Below, piece by piece: positions 17,866-25,646 of a DNA stretch of 64,000 bases (the stretch's first letter is position 1; every line of letters begins with the position of its first letter). The position numbers were made by a program, and so were the translations under genes. The notes under the pieces were generated by a model, which was given only the letters and a program-made list of their open reading frames with translations, made no database searches and was not told where the DNA came from. The stretch covers positions 1 through 64,000 of the forward strand of contig JAKSIB010000005.1 of the NCBI GenBank assembly GCA_024399065.1, written 5' to 3'. This stretch comes from Fibrobacter sp. GTDB lineage: Bacteria > Fibrobacterota > Fibrobacteria > Fibrobacterales > Fibrobacteraceae.

Positions 17866-18672
17866 TCACTCCAATGAATTTCGTAGTTCGGCGAATTCCG
17901 GTCGCTTGCGCAGTTTAGCCAATGCGGCATTTTTTGCACGCCTGATTAACTCGGTACTAATACCACGTTCGTCGGCAATCTCGGCAGCGGATTCTTCGTA
18001 TCCGTCAAACCCATATATTCTGCGTAATAAATTATTCTCTTCTGGGCTTAATGTAGACTGCATCAGTGAAAAAATGCTGTTTTGAAGCAATTCCTGTTCA
18101 TGATTCGCATCAGTACGTTCTGACGACGGTACTACATCACTAAGAGTTGACGACTTGTCGGATGTATCAGATGAATTCACTGGCTGGTCAAGCGACATTG
18201 GCATCGACACGGCATTTTCAGCAAGATCGGCATACGACACCCCATCAAGGCTTTCGCCATGCTTCTTAGCCTTCAGCACACGTTTTCGCATGCGAACCGG
18301 AACATGCACCATATCGCTATTCTGGACAATCAGGTCCATGTGGCGACGGATCTCCCACACAGCAAATGACCCAAACTTCACACCAATAGTATGATCATAC
18401 TTATGAAATGCTTCAATCAACCCAAGCTTACCCTCGGCAAAGAAATCGTTTATCGGCATCCCGGTATTCTTCTTATAGTCCTTGGCCAACTTCAGAACAA
18501 ATCTGAGGTTTGATTTAAGGATGCTGGTCATCAGCTCTTCCTTGCGGGCCGGATTCTTAGTCAAGTGGTATTCCTTAAAACAAGCTTCTTCGGCAGCACG
18601 TCCAAGAATCTTGTACTTAACTGTTTCTTCAATTAATTGCTTAGTGCTGATATCCTCTTCGAAAGTTTTCAT
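17866..18672 (-). CDS. Sigma-70 family RNA polymerase sigma factor
   Basis: A 268-residue sigma factor. Region 2 spans about residues 45-120: NLRFVLKLAKDYKKNTGMPINDFFAEGKLGLIEAFHKYD, then FGSFAVWEIRRHM. Region 3 is the short VHVPVRMRKRV segment. Region 4 is at the C-terminus: LSPEENNLLRRIYGFDG, with a helix-turn-helix SAAEIADERGISTELIRRAKNAALAKLRK. It is more complete than T4 gp55, which lacks a normal region 4. It is the obvious candidate to recognise the TATAAACT octamers across the window. A GGTAGG ribosome site precedes it. Confidence 0.9.
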   Translation of the reverse strand: MKTFEEDISTKQLIEETVKYKILGRAAEEACFKEYHLTKNPARKEELMTSILKSNLRFVLKLAKDYKKNTGMPINDFFAEGKLGLIEAFHKYDHTIGVKFGSFAVWEIRRHMDLIVQNSDMVHVPVRMRKRVLKAKKHGESLDGVSYADLAENAVSMPMSLDQPVNSSDTSDKSSTLSDVVPSSERTDANHEQELLQNSIFSLMQSTLSPEENNLLRRIYGFDGYEESAAEIADERGISTELIRRAKNAALAKLRKRPEFAELRNSLE

Positions 18673-18780
18673 TTAGCGCCTACCATGGCATGTTATGCGC
18701 TAATATAGAATTTTTAAAAACAAAATTCAAGCTGCACATACACATTTTACAAACATTTTTTAAACTTTTTCGCAACAGTT

Positions 18781-18788
18781 TATAAACT
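18781..18788 (+). promoter_or_regulatory. Late-promoter octamer 7 nt before an ATG
   Basis: TATAAACT ends 7 nt before the ATG at 18796. If it acts as a -10 element, transcription would begin at or next to the start codon. Confidence 0.6.
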
Positions 18789-18795
18789 CTTTATC

Positions 18796-19128
18796 ATGAA
18801 TACGAAACGCCTAGACATTCATGGGTCGTTGATCCTCAATTCTGACCAAGAAGCCTTCAGATTATTACTGAGCAAGGCTGTCCCAAAGCTTGTCAAATAC
18901 ACAAAGTCAATAGACGTCGGCAAGCAAACAAACAAGCCGGGATATGAATATCAGGATTACGTCATCACGATCAAAATGAGCCATGACAGGAATTCCTATG
19001 AAATATTCCGCAACAGGAACGGCGCCCTCGTATTCGCAGTTATTGACGGTAAAACAGTGAGCATCAACCATGAATACGTATTTATCGAAGATCACATCGC
19101 ATCTTTAATGAAGGATCAGAATGGCTAA
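18796..19128 (+). CDS. Unknown protein upstream of infA, predicted leaderless
   Basis: A 110-residue protein, not recognised. It has a helix (DQEAFRLLLSKAVPKLVKY) followed by four or five beta strands, a small alpha/beta fold. No ribosome site exists between the late octamer and the ATG. Its last 8 nt overlap the IF-1 gene, so the two are translationally coupled. A translation-linked role is possible only by association. Confidence 0.6.
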   Translation: MNTKRLDIHGSLILNSDQEAFRLLLSKAVPKLVKYTKSIDVGKQTNKPGYEYQDYVITIKMSHDRNSYEIFRNRNGALVFAVIDGKTVSINHEYVFIEDHIASLMKDQNG

Positions 19129-19339
19129 AGAGCAAGGCATAAGTGTCAGGGGCGTTATTATCGAGGAAATGGGTAATGCCTTTTTTAAAATCCAGATCGA
19201 ATCTGGACATCATGTGCAGGCCCGTGTATGCGGCCAGATGGTAAAGCACAATATACAGGTACATCGTGACGACTCAGTTCTAGTTGAGATCAGCCCATAC
19301 GACCTAGAACGTGGCAGAATTACATGGGTCTATAAATAA
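19121..19339 (+). CDS. infA: Translation initiation factor IF-1
   Basis: A 72-residue protein, the same length as bacterial IF-1 and alignable to E. coli IF-1 from memory without gaps. Conserved pieces are the N-terminal MAKE, GNAFFKI, ESGHHVQARVCGQM, and the C-terminal VEISPYDLERGRITW. This is the S1-type OB fold that occupies the ribosomal A site during initiation. AAGGA lies 6 nt upstream, inside the end of the preceding gene. It is flanked by phage genes and sits in a phage-promoter unit, so it is not host contamination. Confidence 0.93.
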   Translation: MAKEQGISVRGVIIEEMGNAFFKIQIESGHHVQARVCGQMVKHNIQVHRDDSVLVEISPYDLERGRITWVYK

Positions 19340-19359
19340 AAAATGCCGTTATATCATTT

Positions 19360-19520
19360 TCAACCATTTTGCACAATAGGGTCATCTATTATCAATGATT
19401 GGGTGATTTCCTGCTTCAACGACCTGCACTGTTCTTGTGTTTCAAAGAACTGTAACCTCAAGTCTTTGGGGTGTGGTTCGGAACCACTACCTTCCCTACA
19501 GCATTCACTGCAAGGGCAAG
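19360..19520 (-). ncRNA. Candidate omega-RNA scaffold overlapping tnpB 3' end
   Basis: TnpB guide RNAs derive from the 3' end of tnpB and extend into the flank. Here the minus strand shows GTGGTTC/GAACCAC (19473-19487), a GTTCTT/AAGAAC stem nearby, and the typical GTTGAAGCAGGAAAT stretch close to the end. The overlapping protein tail (EGSGSEPHPKDLRL) is of the sort produced when a coding frame runs through such a scaffold. Boundaries are approximate. Confidence 0.4.
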
Positions 19521-20730
19521 CTTCAACGGCATATCTTGCCGCAGTTTGCTGTGTAGCAAAGCCATACAGCCACAGGCCGTAGAAACGTAAGTTTCTGGCC
19601 GCATTTACATCTCTATCGTGATGGAAGCCACAGTGAGGGCAAGTCCATTCACGAGTAGTAAGTTTCAAATCTTCTTTCTTGTAGCAACCACAGTTTGAAC
19701 AATACTTACTGCTTGCATAGAACTGGGGCGCCTTGATTAGATGGATGTTGTGCCATCTGCACTTGTATTCCAACTGAGTATGAATTCTGCCAAAGTTTGC
19801 ATCCAGAATAGATGAAGCCAGCTTGCGGTTACGGCTCATATTCTTAGGCTTCAATGTCTCGATGACAAGCACCTTTGGTGCAAGTTTCCGAGTCAGTTCC
19901 GTAGTACACTGGTGGGCTGAATTAACACGGATATTAGTTATCTTACGATGAATCCTAGCAAGTAGCTTAACTGCCTTCTTGCGGTTCTTGCCACCTTTTC
20001 TTTTTCTAGTTACCGAGCGTTGTTGCCTTTTCAAACGGGTTAAGTGTTTTCTATAAGCAATAGGATTATGTATGGCCTCACCATAGGATGTGATGGCTAA
20101 ATCCTTGATGCCGAGGTCTACGCCAACTATATCGTACTCATCATCCGTGATTTCTATTGTTTCGTTAACTGGGACTATATCGGTAACATAGGCAAACGAT
20201 ACATACCATCTATCTGCTGTCCTAGATATGGTAGCCATAGACAAAGGCACTTTATCCACTCCGTCTGGAATAGCGATATAATCTTTTTCTTTCAGCTTGA
20301 CCTTGCCTAGAGTAGGAATCTGCACAAAGTCCCTTCCGATATAGACTGAACCAGTCACACGGAAGCTGTCATTGATGCCAAACTTATGGAATCGTGGGTG
20401 CTTACCCTTGTTACTGAAGAACTTCTTCCACGCAGTGCCAAGGTCTCGCAAGGCTTCCTGACCGCAACACTTAGAAAGCTCAAGCAGCCATTCGTTACCT
20501 TCCAGCCTCTTGTAAAGTACCCATTCCTTATGCCAGTCTATCGGAGTACCTAGCTTGCACTTGGGTTTGGTTCCTTCTGGGACTAACTTCTTGGCTTCCT
20601 CGTAGGCAGCGTTCTGCTGGGCAAGTTTCCAGTTGTATGCCCTGCGTGCGGCAGCACAAGAGCGGATGCATACCCGTTCCTGTTCCTTGGTGAGCCGTAG
20701 CTCTATCTTTCTGCCACACTGCTGTTCCAT
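19360..20730 (-). CDS. tnpB: RNA-guided nuclease TnpB (IS605 OrfB family)
   Basis: A 456-residue TnpB. The RuvC triad is visible: D205 in VGVDLGIKD, E291 in VLVIETLKPKNM, and D374 in HHDRDVNAARN. The zinc ribbon is C344-x2-C347 and C364-x2-C367. All catalytic residues are present, so it may be active. About 75 residues follow the last motif and probably reflect read-through of the omega-RNA region. Its AGGA ribosome site lies in the 3' arm of the hairpin 20740-20772, which could limit translation. It nicks or cleaves DNA next to a short target motif, guided by its omega-RNA. Confidence 0.92.
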   Translation of the reverse strand: MEQQCGRKIELRLTKEQERVCIRSCAAARRAYNWKLAQQNAAYEEAKKLVPEGTKPKCKLGTPIDWHKEWVLYKRLEGNEWLLELSKCCGQEALRDLGTAWKKFFSNKGKHPRFHKFGINDSFRVTGSVYIGRDFVQIPTLGKVKLKEKDYIAIPDGVDKVPLSMATISRTADRWYVSFAYVTDIVPVNETIEITDDEYDIVGVDLGIKDLAITSYGEAIHNPIAYRKHLTRLKRQQRSVTRKRKGGKNRKKAVKLLARIHRKITNIRVNSAHQCTTELTRKLAPKVLVIETLKPKNMSRNRKLASSILDANFGRIHTQLEYKCRWHNIHLIKAPQFYASSKYCSNCGCYKKEDLKLTTREWTCPHCGFHHDRDVNAARNLRFYGLWLYGFATQQTAARYAVEACPCSECCREGSGSEPHPKDLRLQFFETQEQCRSLKQEITQSLIIDDPIVQNG

Positions 20731-20739
20731 ATTAAAAAA

Positions 20740-20825
20740 TCCTATTCAGAATCTGGTACATTCTAAATAGGATAGGTGGTCATAAGACCATCAAAACTCA
20801 ATCATCAGAATAGTACCAGTATTCT
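20740..20825. repeat. Two related hairpins at the left side of the tnpB element
   Basis: Hairpin A: 20740-20752 pairs with 20760-20772 around loop CTGGTAC. Hairpin B: AGAATA 20807-20812 pairs with TATTCT 20820-20825 around GTACCAG, the reverse complement of loop A. These resemble the subterminal hairpins recognised in IS200/IS605 elements. Confidence 0.6.
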
Positions 20826-20837
20826 AATTATACATAT

Positions 20838-20845
20838 AGTTTATA
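20838..20845 (-). promoter_or_regulatory. Late-promoter octamer upstream of tnpB
   Basis: Minus-strand TATAAACT, extended to TATAAACTATAT, 107 nt before the tnpB start. The region 20846-20961 beyond it holds only a short C5/G5 hairpin (20924-20938), a possible weak terminator for the gene at 20962. Confidence 0.5.
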
Positions 20846-20961
20846 TATTATTTCTCGTAGATGTATCATCAAAATAAGGTAAAATGGTACATTATTGTGT
20901 AAAATATTGTTTACGGCTGATTACCCCCTTCCGGGGGCACATTCATCTAAACAGGTTTAAC

Positions 20962-21483
20962 CTACTTCTTAGATTTCGATCCACGCTTAGTAGTGGTTTC
21001 TGCTTTTTTAGCGGCCGACTTTTTCGTGTCCTTAGCCTTCTTTTCAGCAACAACCTTGCTAGTCTTTGCCTGCTTAGTAGTCTTAGTCTTAGTATTAGCA
21101 ACCTTGGTCGACTTATCCTTTACCTTGACGGCGACCTTACGGGTCTTTCTTGGCTTCGGGGTAGCCGGCTGATCAAGGTCAACCGTTTCCAAGTCAGCAC
21201 CAGTGGATACTTCAGCAGCAGGAGCGACATTTTCGACAACAGGTTCAACAGCAGCAGGTTCAACAGCAACAGGTTCAACGGCAACGGCAGTATTTTCCGG
21301 GGCAACCACGGGTGCCGGATCGCCCATGACAATAGTATGCGCACCAGCATCGGGTTCGCATGCCGTCTGTTCAGGACATACGTCGATTTCAAATGCATCA
21401 GACTTCTTTACAACCTTAGCGACAGCATACACTGCAGCGACAATAGCGGCGAGAACCGCAACAACAATAATACATGTAATCAT
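20962..21483 (-). CDS. Membrane-anchored Ala/Val/Glu/Pro-rich protein with lysine-rich tail
   Basis: A 173-residue protein, not recognised. Residues 1-25 are a single hydrophobic segment (MITCIIVVAVLAAIVAAVYAVAK). Residues about 55-90 are low-complexity VEPVAVEPAAVEP repeats encoded by 18 bp DNA repeats (about 21239-21290). The C-terminal 65 residues are extremely Lys/Thr/Ala-rich, similar to histone-like or DNA-binding tails. The layout suggests an inner-membrane anchor that displays a nucleic-acid-binding tail. AGGAG site present. Confidence 0.55.
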   Translation of the reverse strand: MITCIIVVAVLAAIVAAVYAVAKVVKKSDAFEIDVCPEQTACEPDAGAHTIVMGDPAPVVAPENTAVAVEPVAVEPAAVEPVVENVAPAAEVSTGADLETVDLDQPATPKPRKTRKVAVKVKDKSTKVANTKTKTTKQAKTSKVVAEKKAKDTKKSAAKKAETTTKRGSKSKK

Positions 21484-21552
21484 GATATATGATCTCCTAG
21501 TTAATTAACTAGCATAGAAATTATACCATTTTGCAAAAAACAAACAAGAATA

Positions 21553-21560
21553 TATAAACT
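21553..21560 (+). promoter_or_regulatory. Late-promoter octamer 6 nt before an ATG
   Basis: TATAAACT ends 6 nt before the ATG at 21567. A leaderless transcript is predicted. Confidence 0.6.
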
Positions 21561-21566
21561 ATTTGC

Positions 21567-21821
21567 ATGAGCAAGAATAAAACTACACAGGAGATGGTAG
21601 ACACCATGCTGGATGAACCCGTTGTCATCGCATCAAAATCTGCCAAGGAAGAAACGCCAGTTGAAAACGTCAGTACCACTACTGTCGTAGTCGCTGCCGA
21701 AGAATCAGCACAAACACATCGTCCGACACCCAAGAAACGTGTCCGTGTACGCAAAAAGGCAACGAAGAAGCTCTCCGCTGCCATCATCTGTGCCGATCCG
21801 TATATTCGCAGATTTATTTAA
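21567..21821 (+). CDS. Small basic protein, predicted leaderless
   Basis: An 84-residue protein with no recognised family. The first half is acidic and polar; the second half has a basic cluster (TPKKRVRVRKKATKK, about residues 52-66), a possible DNA or RNA contact. No ribosome site lies between promoter octamer and ATG. The stop overlaps the convergent gene at 21818 by 4 bp. Confidence 0.55.
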   Translation: MSKNKTTQEMVDTMLDEPVVIASKSAKEETPVENVSTTTVVVAAEESAQTHRPTPKKRVRVRKKATKKLSAAIICADPYIRRFI

Positions 21822-22396
21822 TCAATCGACGATTCCGGTTCAGAACCGATAGTGAATCTATCACGCAGTTCCATTGAAACGTTAAACGGTTTAACGATCT
21901 TCTTACCAGTACGGGGATCGTTTTCAGTGTATCCCAAGAAGCTGGTTTCCAACGTAATGTCGGAATCTTCCATAGCCTTGTCATAGTTCAGCACACACTG
22001 CAGCACGACCTGCTTAGACGATCCAAACATTTCATCCTTGACCTTGATGGTTTTCTTGCTGATCTTCAAAGAGGTCAGGCGCATGTCGAACTTCATGCCA
22101 GTCTGGTTATAGTTTTCGTCAGACCCGAAATCAACAGTGAAATACAGGTCATAATCCAGCAAAGACACCGGAAGACTTGTCCACGGATTATCATCGGCTA
22201 CATTACTAACGCAATCTGCAAGGCGGCCAAGCGCAGCGGTATCACCGGCCCACTTAGACAATTCCTGTACCATCTGGCAAATTTCGTAGGTATCCATCAT
22301 CTTGATGGCACCCTTCTTAATGACATTGCCCTTAACATTTGTAGTGGCATTCTTTGTCAAGGAACCAGTAAATTCCAATTTCAGTTTTTCGCTCAT
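21818..22396 (-). CDS. Unknown protein
   Basis: A 192-residue protein starting MSEKLKLEF; an AGGT site supports this start over one 36 nt upstream. The sequence is a helical N-terminal part (DTYEICQMVQELSKWAGDTAALGRLADCV) followed by a beta-rich half with alternating strands. It could be a virion component, but nothing specific is recognised. It lies back to back with the late unit at 22489. Confidence 0.55.
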   Translation of the reverse strand: MSEKLKLEFTGSLTKNATTNVKGNVIKKGAIKMMDTYEICQMVQELSKWAGDTAALGRLADCVSNVADDNPWTSLPVSLLDYDLYFTVDFGSDENYNQTGMKFDMRLTSLKISKKTIKVKDEMFGSSKQVVLQCVLNYDKAMEDSDITLETSFLGYTENDPRTGKKIVKPFNVSMELRDRFTIGSEPESSID

Positions 22397-22454
22397 AATT
22401 GATACCTGTTCGTTCTGGCCAACACCGGCCACAGCAATATGTTAGCAAATTTTT

Positions 22455-22462
22455 TATAAACT
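22455..22462 (+). promoter_or_regulatory. Late-promoter octamer for the gene at 22489
   Basis: TATAAACT 26 nt before the ATG, with GGAAG between. Confidence 0.6.
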
Positions 22463-22488
22463 GTCAATGGGCATATACAGGAAGCTTT

Positions 22489-23022
22489 ATGAATATCGAA
22501 TTGTCAGAACTATTAGAAGAGATCGCAAAAAGAAACCCAACCATAGTAGAAGCTGTATCCAGCATGTACACAACCATTTTCGAAGGTGCTGACACCGTGA
22601 TGCCCGGCCCAGAACTAGGTACGGCTGAACAAATGATCCCCGGCGCCGAACACCCGCAGATGTCATCCAAAGACACGACAGACATCCTTAAAAGGGTAAC
22701 AAACAACCAGCAAGACGCTGTCCCGGGAGACAAAATAATTGGCCTCAGTGACAAGATGGGTATTGAGCAAGATACAAATGGTCTGTCCAAGAGGGATACA
22801 CAAAATCTTGACTCTGCAATCGCAAGCGTAGCTGCCGATGCACTAGACTTTTCGCTTCCCAAAGAAGATCCTAGTCTAAGTAAAGCAATCCATACCGACG
22901 TATCGGATGACGATTCGTTACTACCTCCTGACGATTCGTTACTACCTCCGTCTGACGACATGTTACAGTCCGACGGAGTCCCGCTAGACGAACTTGAAAA
23001 TGATCTAATCGATCAACTATAA
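22489..23022 (+). CDS. Acidic protein with candidate prohead-protease propeptide
   Basis: A 177-residue protein starting MNIELSELLEE (GGAAG site); the longer frame from 22399 has no support. TIVEAVSSMYTTIFE ends at residue 32 and is followed by GAD. This matches the module of the proteins at 2569 and 50508 and the (I/L)xE cleavage rule. The remainder is acidic and probably disordered, ending in DDSLLPP repeats from a 21 bp tandem duplication (22908-22949). It is a single-gene late unit with its own terminator. Function unknown; packaged cargo is inferred. Confidence 0.6.
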   Translation: MNIELSELLEEIAKRNPTIVEAVSSMYTTIFEGADTVMPGPELGTAEQMIPGAEHPQMSSKDTTDILKRVTNNQQDAVPGDKIIGLSDKMGIEQDTNGLSKRDTQNLDSAIASVAADALDFSLPKEDPSLSKAIHTDVSDDDSLLPPDDSLLPPSDDMLQSDGVPLDELENDLIDQL

Positions 23023-23028
23023 CAAAAA

Positions 23029-23050
23029 GCCCCGGAATACCGGGGCGTTT
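23029..23050. terminator. Bidirectional intrinsic terminator
   Basis: GCCCCGG 23029-23035 pairs with CCGGGGC 23040-23046, with an A-run before and a T-run after, between convergent genes. Confidence 0.85.
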
Positions 23051-23053
23051 TCA

Positions 23054-24151
23054 TTATCCATTGAACATTCGGAACTTTGCGTGTTTGGCATTTTCCTTGC
23101 GCTTTTCTGCCTTAACAATATCACGCACTTCCTTACGGGTTTCCTTATCACGAGTCTTAATCTTCTTCATGATAGCCTTACGCACGGTCTCGTTGTATTC
23201 ACGGCGCTGCTCGGACACATTACCGTCCTTGATGAACTTATCGATATCGCCAATAACCTTGGACACCTTTATTTCTTCATCATTCATGGTATTCAACGCA
23301 GTAATACGTGCGTTGGTTTCTTCACGAACATTCTTGACAGCGGCGTCAATGCGGTCCCATATACCAAACAGACTGTCAAAGTTCTCGTTGATATACTTAT
23401 GCAATGCACTGGGCGCCATGGCCTGCTGCGCTACATTACCTTCAGGAATCCAACGGTCCGCCTTCCATGACTTACCTTCTACATGAATCGGTACAATTTT
23501 CAAGCGTCCATCCGCATTAATTCGGACCAATGTCATATGTTCAGTATTGGCGGCCCAGTTAATACACTTACGTTTTGCCACACCATTATCAGAGAATCCA
23601 AGGCTTACCGTTTCCGGGCATTGAAAAACGACACCCCAGTAATACCCCTTTGTATCCGCCGGGTTGATCTCGGACAGCTTATTGGTATAGATGTACCCAT
23701 TACGTCGGCCACCCACTTCTTCAGTTTTCGAGTTGGTATCAACCTTCCAGAATGCATTGATATTAGGCAATCCATGATACACTTGAGTTTCGCAAATAGA
23801 TCGGGCCTCCAATTCAGACTGCATCATGTCGATGTACCATTCGTTGTCCGCCTCTTCCTGCGGATCATTTGTGTGGTAGAACAGATTCAACGTACCATCA
23901 ACAAATTCAATCCAGTCCTTATCTTCGTTCTGGAAATCATACTTACCAAACCAGTCGGTATATGCCTGCTGCGCCTGTGTAGGCAATTCCACCACACGAG
24001 ACATGCCATTGAACTGTATAGGATTGAAACCATAATCATGACACTTGTTCATGATCCAAAAATCAAGGATGAGGTCCTTGTGCGTCTGCCAAGTAACGCC
24101 ATCGTTTATGTAGTTAATCAGACGGATGCCTGCAAGTTTCTTAGCCTTCAT
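23054..24151 (-). CDS. Unknown 365-residue protein
   Basis: Start chosen at MKAKKLAG because GAGG lies 7 nt upstream; the ATG at 24166 would sit inside the promoter region. No family recognised. The first 270 residues look globular (aromatic-rich, WIEFVDGTLNLFYHTND, GYYWGVVFQCPETVSLGF). The last 100 are a long charged helix ending in a Lys/Arg-rich tail, a possible coiled coil. It has its own late octamer and is a single-gene unit, suggesting a virion or late-stage protein. Confidence 0.6.
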   Translation of the reverse strand: MKAKKLAGIRLINYINDGVTWQTHKDLILDFWIMNKCHDYGFNPIQFNGMSRVVELPTQAQQAYTDWFGKYDFQNEDKDWIEFVDGTLNLFYHTNDPQEEADNEWYIDMMQSELEARSICETQVYHGLPNINAFWKVDTNSKTEEVGGRRNGYIYTNKLSEINPADTKGYYWGVVFQCPETVSLGFSDNGVAKRKCINWAANTEHMTLVRINADGRLKIVPIHVEGKSWKADRWIPEGNVAQQAMAPSALHKYINENFDSLFGIWDRIDAAVKNVREETNARITALNTMNDEEIKVSKVIGDIDKFIKDGNVSEQRREYNETVRKAIMKKIKTRDKETRKEVRDIVKAEKRKENAKHAKFRMFNG

Positions 24152-24166
24152 ATCAACCTCTACCAT

Positions 24167-24174
24167 AGTTTATA
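24167..24174 (-). promoter_or_regulatory. Late-promoter octamer for the gene ending at 23054
   Basis: Minus-strand TATAAACT, 15 nt before the chosen start. It forms a divergent pair with 24199. Confidence 0.6.
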
Positions 24175-24198
24175 CATCGAAAACATTACCAGCATCGT

Positions 24199-24206
24199 AT
24201 AAACTA
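24199..24206 (+). promoter_or_regulatory. Late-promoter octamer for the 24235 operon
   Basis: Plus-strand TATAAACT, 28 nt before the ATG; GAAGG lies between. Confidence 0.6.
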
Positions 24207-24234
24207 TAAGAAAACGTAATTACGAAGGTATAAG

Positions 24235-24945
24235 ATGATCGATATGTACGACCTCCCAACAGAAGCAGAAATGGCAAAGGATTTGTTCGAATCTGCTAAG
24301 AAACAGAAATCTGAAATCAAGGTTAATGAAATCGAAACCAAGACCATCTTCCCGTTCTGGGAACCGCACTCTGGCAAGGGTATGGTCGACGTACTGTCCG
24401 ATAAGACTGGCGTTGTGAAGGCCAAGGATGATTTCAAGAGTACCGACGTTGGCACGGCTTGGACTGACTTCCTGAAGAAGGTAAAGACCGCTGGCAACAA
24501 GCCTGTCACTGAAACCGATACATTCGGTTCAGTTGTAGTGAATTCGTATGCGGCAAAGCCGAATCCGGACAAGCTCGTTGGTTCCATCAAGGCACTCAAG
24601 AAGACCAATGTAAAGGATATGAGCGGCAAGACCACGTCCAAGACCGAAGAACTCGGAGTATACAAGGTACTCGCAAAGTCCAATGCAGCCGAACCGAACC
24701 CGGATAAGCTGGTAGGCATTGTCAAGCCGATTTCAAAGAAGGCACTTGAAAACTTTACCAAGAAGCCCAAGGTTGTTGATGTCAGTGGCTGCAAGGTCGC
24801 TATCGGAAAGGACTTCTTCAAGGAAACCAAGCTGTGGGAAGATGCATACGAAACCCCATGCAAGGTTGCCGGCAAGAAGGAACCAAAGGGTCCTGCCGTC
24901 GTTTGCGACAAGACCGGTATCGTAAAACCACCCAAGAGCAAGTAA
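24235..24945 (+). CDS. Lysine-rich repeat-containing late protein
   Basis: A 236-residue protein, not recognised. It contains two copies of an APNPDKLVG-type unit (AAKPNPDKLVGSIK about residue 105, AAEPNPDKLVGIVK about 150). A DKTGVVK/DKTGIVK pair lies near residues 56 and 225. It is Lys-rich and probably extended. It heads a three-gene plus operon with two tail-tube-like genes, so it may be a structural or decoration protein. Confidence 0.55.
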   Translation: MIDMYDLPTEAEMAKDLFESAKKQKSEIKVNEIETKTIFPFWEPHSGKGMVDVLSDKTGVVKAKDDFKSTDVGTAWTDFLKKVKTAGNKPVTETDTFGSVVVNSYAAKPNPDKLVGSIKALKKTNVKDMSGKTTSKTEELGVYKVLAKSNAAEPNPDKLVGIVKPISKKALENFTKKPKVVDVSGCKVAIGKDFFKETKLWEDAYETPCKVAGKKEPKGPAVVCDKTGIVKPPKSK

Positions 24946-24948
24946 TAC

Positions 24949-25635
24949 ATGGAAAGCACAGATTACTTAGTAAATGAACGCAGATTAACCAGAAATCCGG
25001 TGCCAGTGCATCAGGGTTTCTGGCGTCTACGTATCGGGCCTCTCCCGGCAAATTACAAGGAAGAACGTAAATCTGTAACCGATCCATATACTACCGATGC
25101 CCCGGAAACAATCAACGCACATATCAAAGACTTTGTATGCCCGGGGTTAACATGCTCATTCGCCAAAGAAGGCCATTATAAGTTCGTGACGAACATTCCT
25201 ACGCAGGAAGACAACCAGTATGATGAAACGTTCACCGTATCCATGCTGGCCGACAACCACTACGAAAACTGGTGGGCAATCAACCGTTACATGGAGGTTG
25301 TCCAGAGTGGCCGCACCGATGCAAATCCGATCAAAAACAGGGCTCACCGTGTCTACGGTCGTGATGGGATATACAGAAATCGTTTAACATACATTCCATG
25401 GATTGATTTCCATGCGGCCGACGATGTTGCCCAAGAATACATGATTGTTCGCTTTGAACGTTGCCGTTTCCAGACACTTTCACCGCTGCAGCTCAAGCCC
25501 GGCGCTATCGACCCGATTACATTCAACTTGACAGTCAAGTACGAGATCCGACGTGTCATCCGTATGCCAGACCCAAACGACTTAATGGAGGCAATCTGCG
25601 TTTCGCAGGGATCTGACTCGTACATGAAATACTAA
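24949..25635 (+). CDS. Tail-tube-like virion protein
   Basis: A 228-residue protein with the look of a tail tube domain. It has an N-terminal FWRLRIGPLP strand, then CPGLTCSFAKEGHYKFVTNIPTQ. TFTVSMLADNHYENWWAINRYM follows, a strand-plus-helix typical of gp19-like tubes, and the C-terminus is a pair of strands (ITFNLTVKYEIRRV). The main tube is at 43339, so this may be a tube terminator, initiator or neck protein. It is 3 nt after the preceding gene. Confidence 0.5.
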   Translation: MESTDYLVNERRLTRNPVPVHQGFWRLRIGPLPANYKEERKSVTDPYTTDAPETINAHIKDFVCPGLTCSFAKEGHYKFVTNIPTQEDNQYDETFTVSMLADNHYENWWAINRYMEVVQSGRTDANPIKNRAHRVYGRDGIYRNRLTYIPWIDFHAADDVAQEYMIVRFERCRFQTLSPLQLKPGAIDPITFNLTVKYEIRRVIRMPDPNDLMEAICVSQGSDSYMKY

Positions 25636-25646
25636 TTGGAGGTAAA

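Larger units (their letters stand above)
19345..20845 (-). mobile_element. IS605-type element carrying a full tnpB
   Basis: A tnpB-only (no Y1 tnpA) element. On the 5' side of tnpB lie two hairpins: 20740-20772 (13 bp imperfect stem) and 20807-20825 (6 bp stem). Their loops are inverted copies of CTGGTAC. On the 3' side the tnpB end overlaps a structured region with a stem at 19473-19487. Exact ends cannot be fixed because these elements make no target duplication. Confidence 0.6.

Noticed and set aside
19121-19339. IF-1 gene as host contamination or misassembly
   Set aside because: It overlaps an upstream gene by 8 nt, follows a phage late octamer and is flanked by phage genes on both sides.
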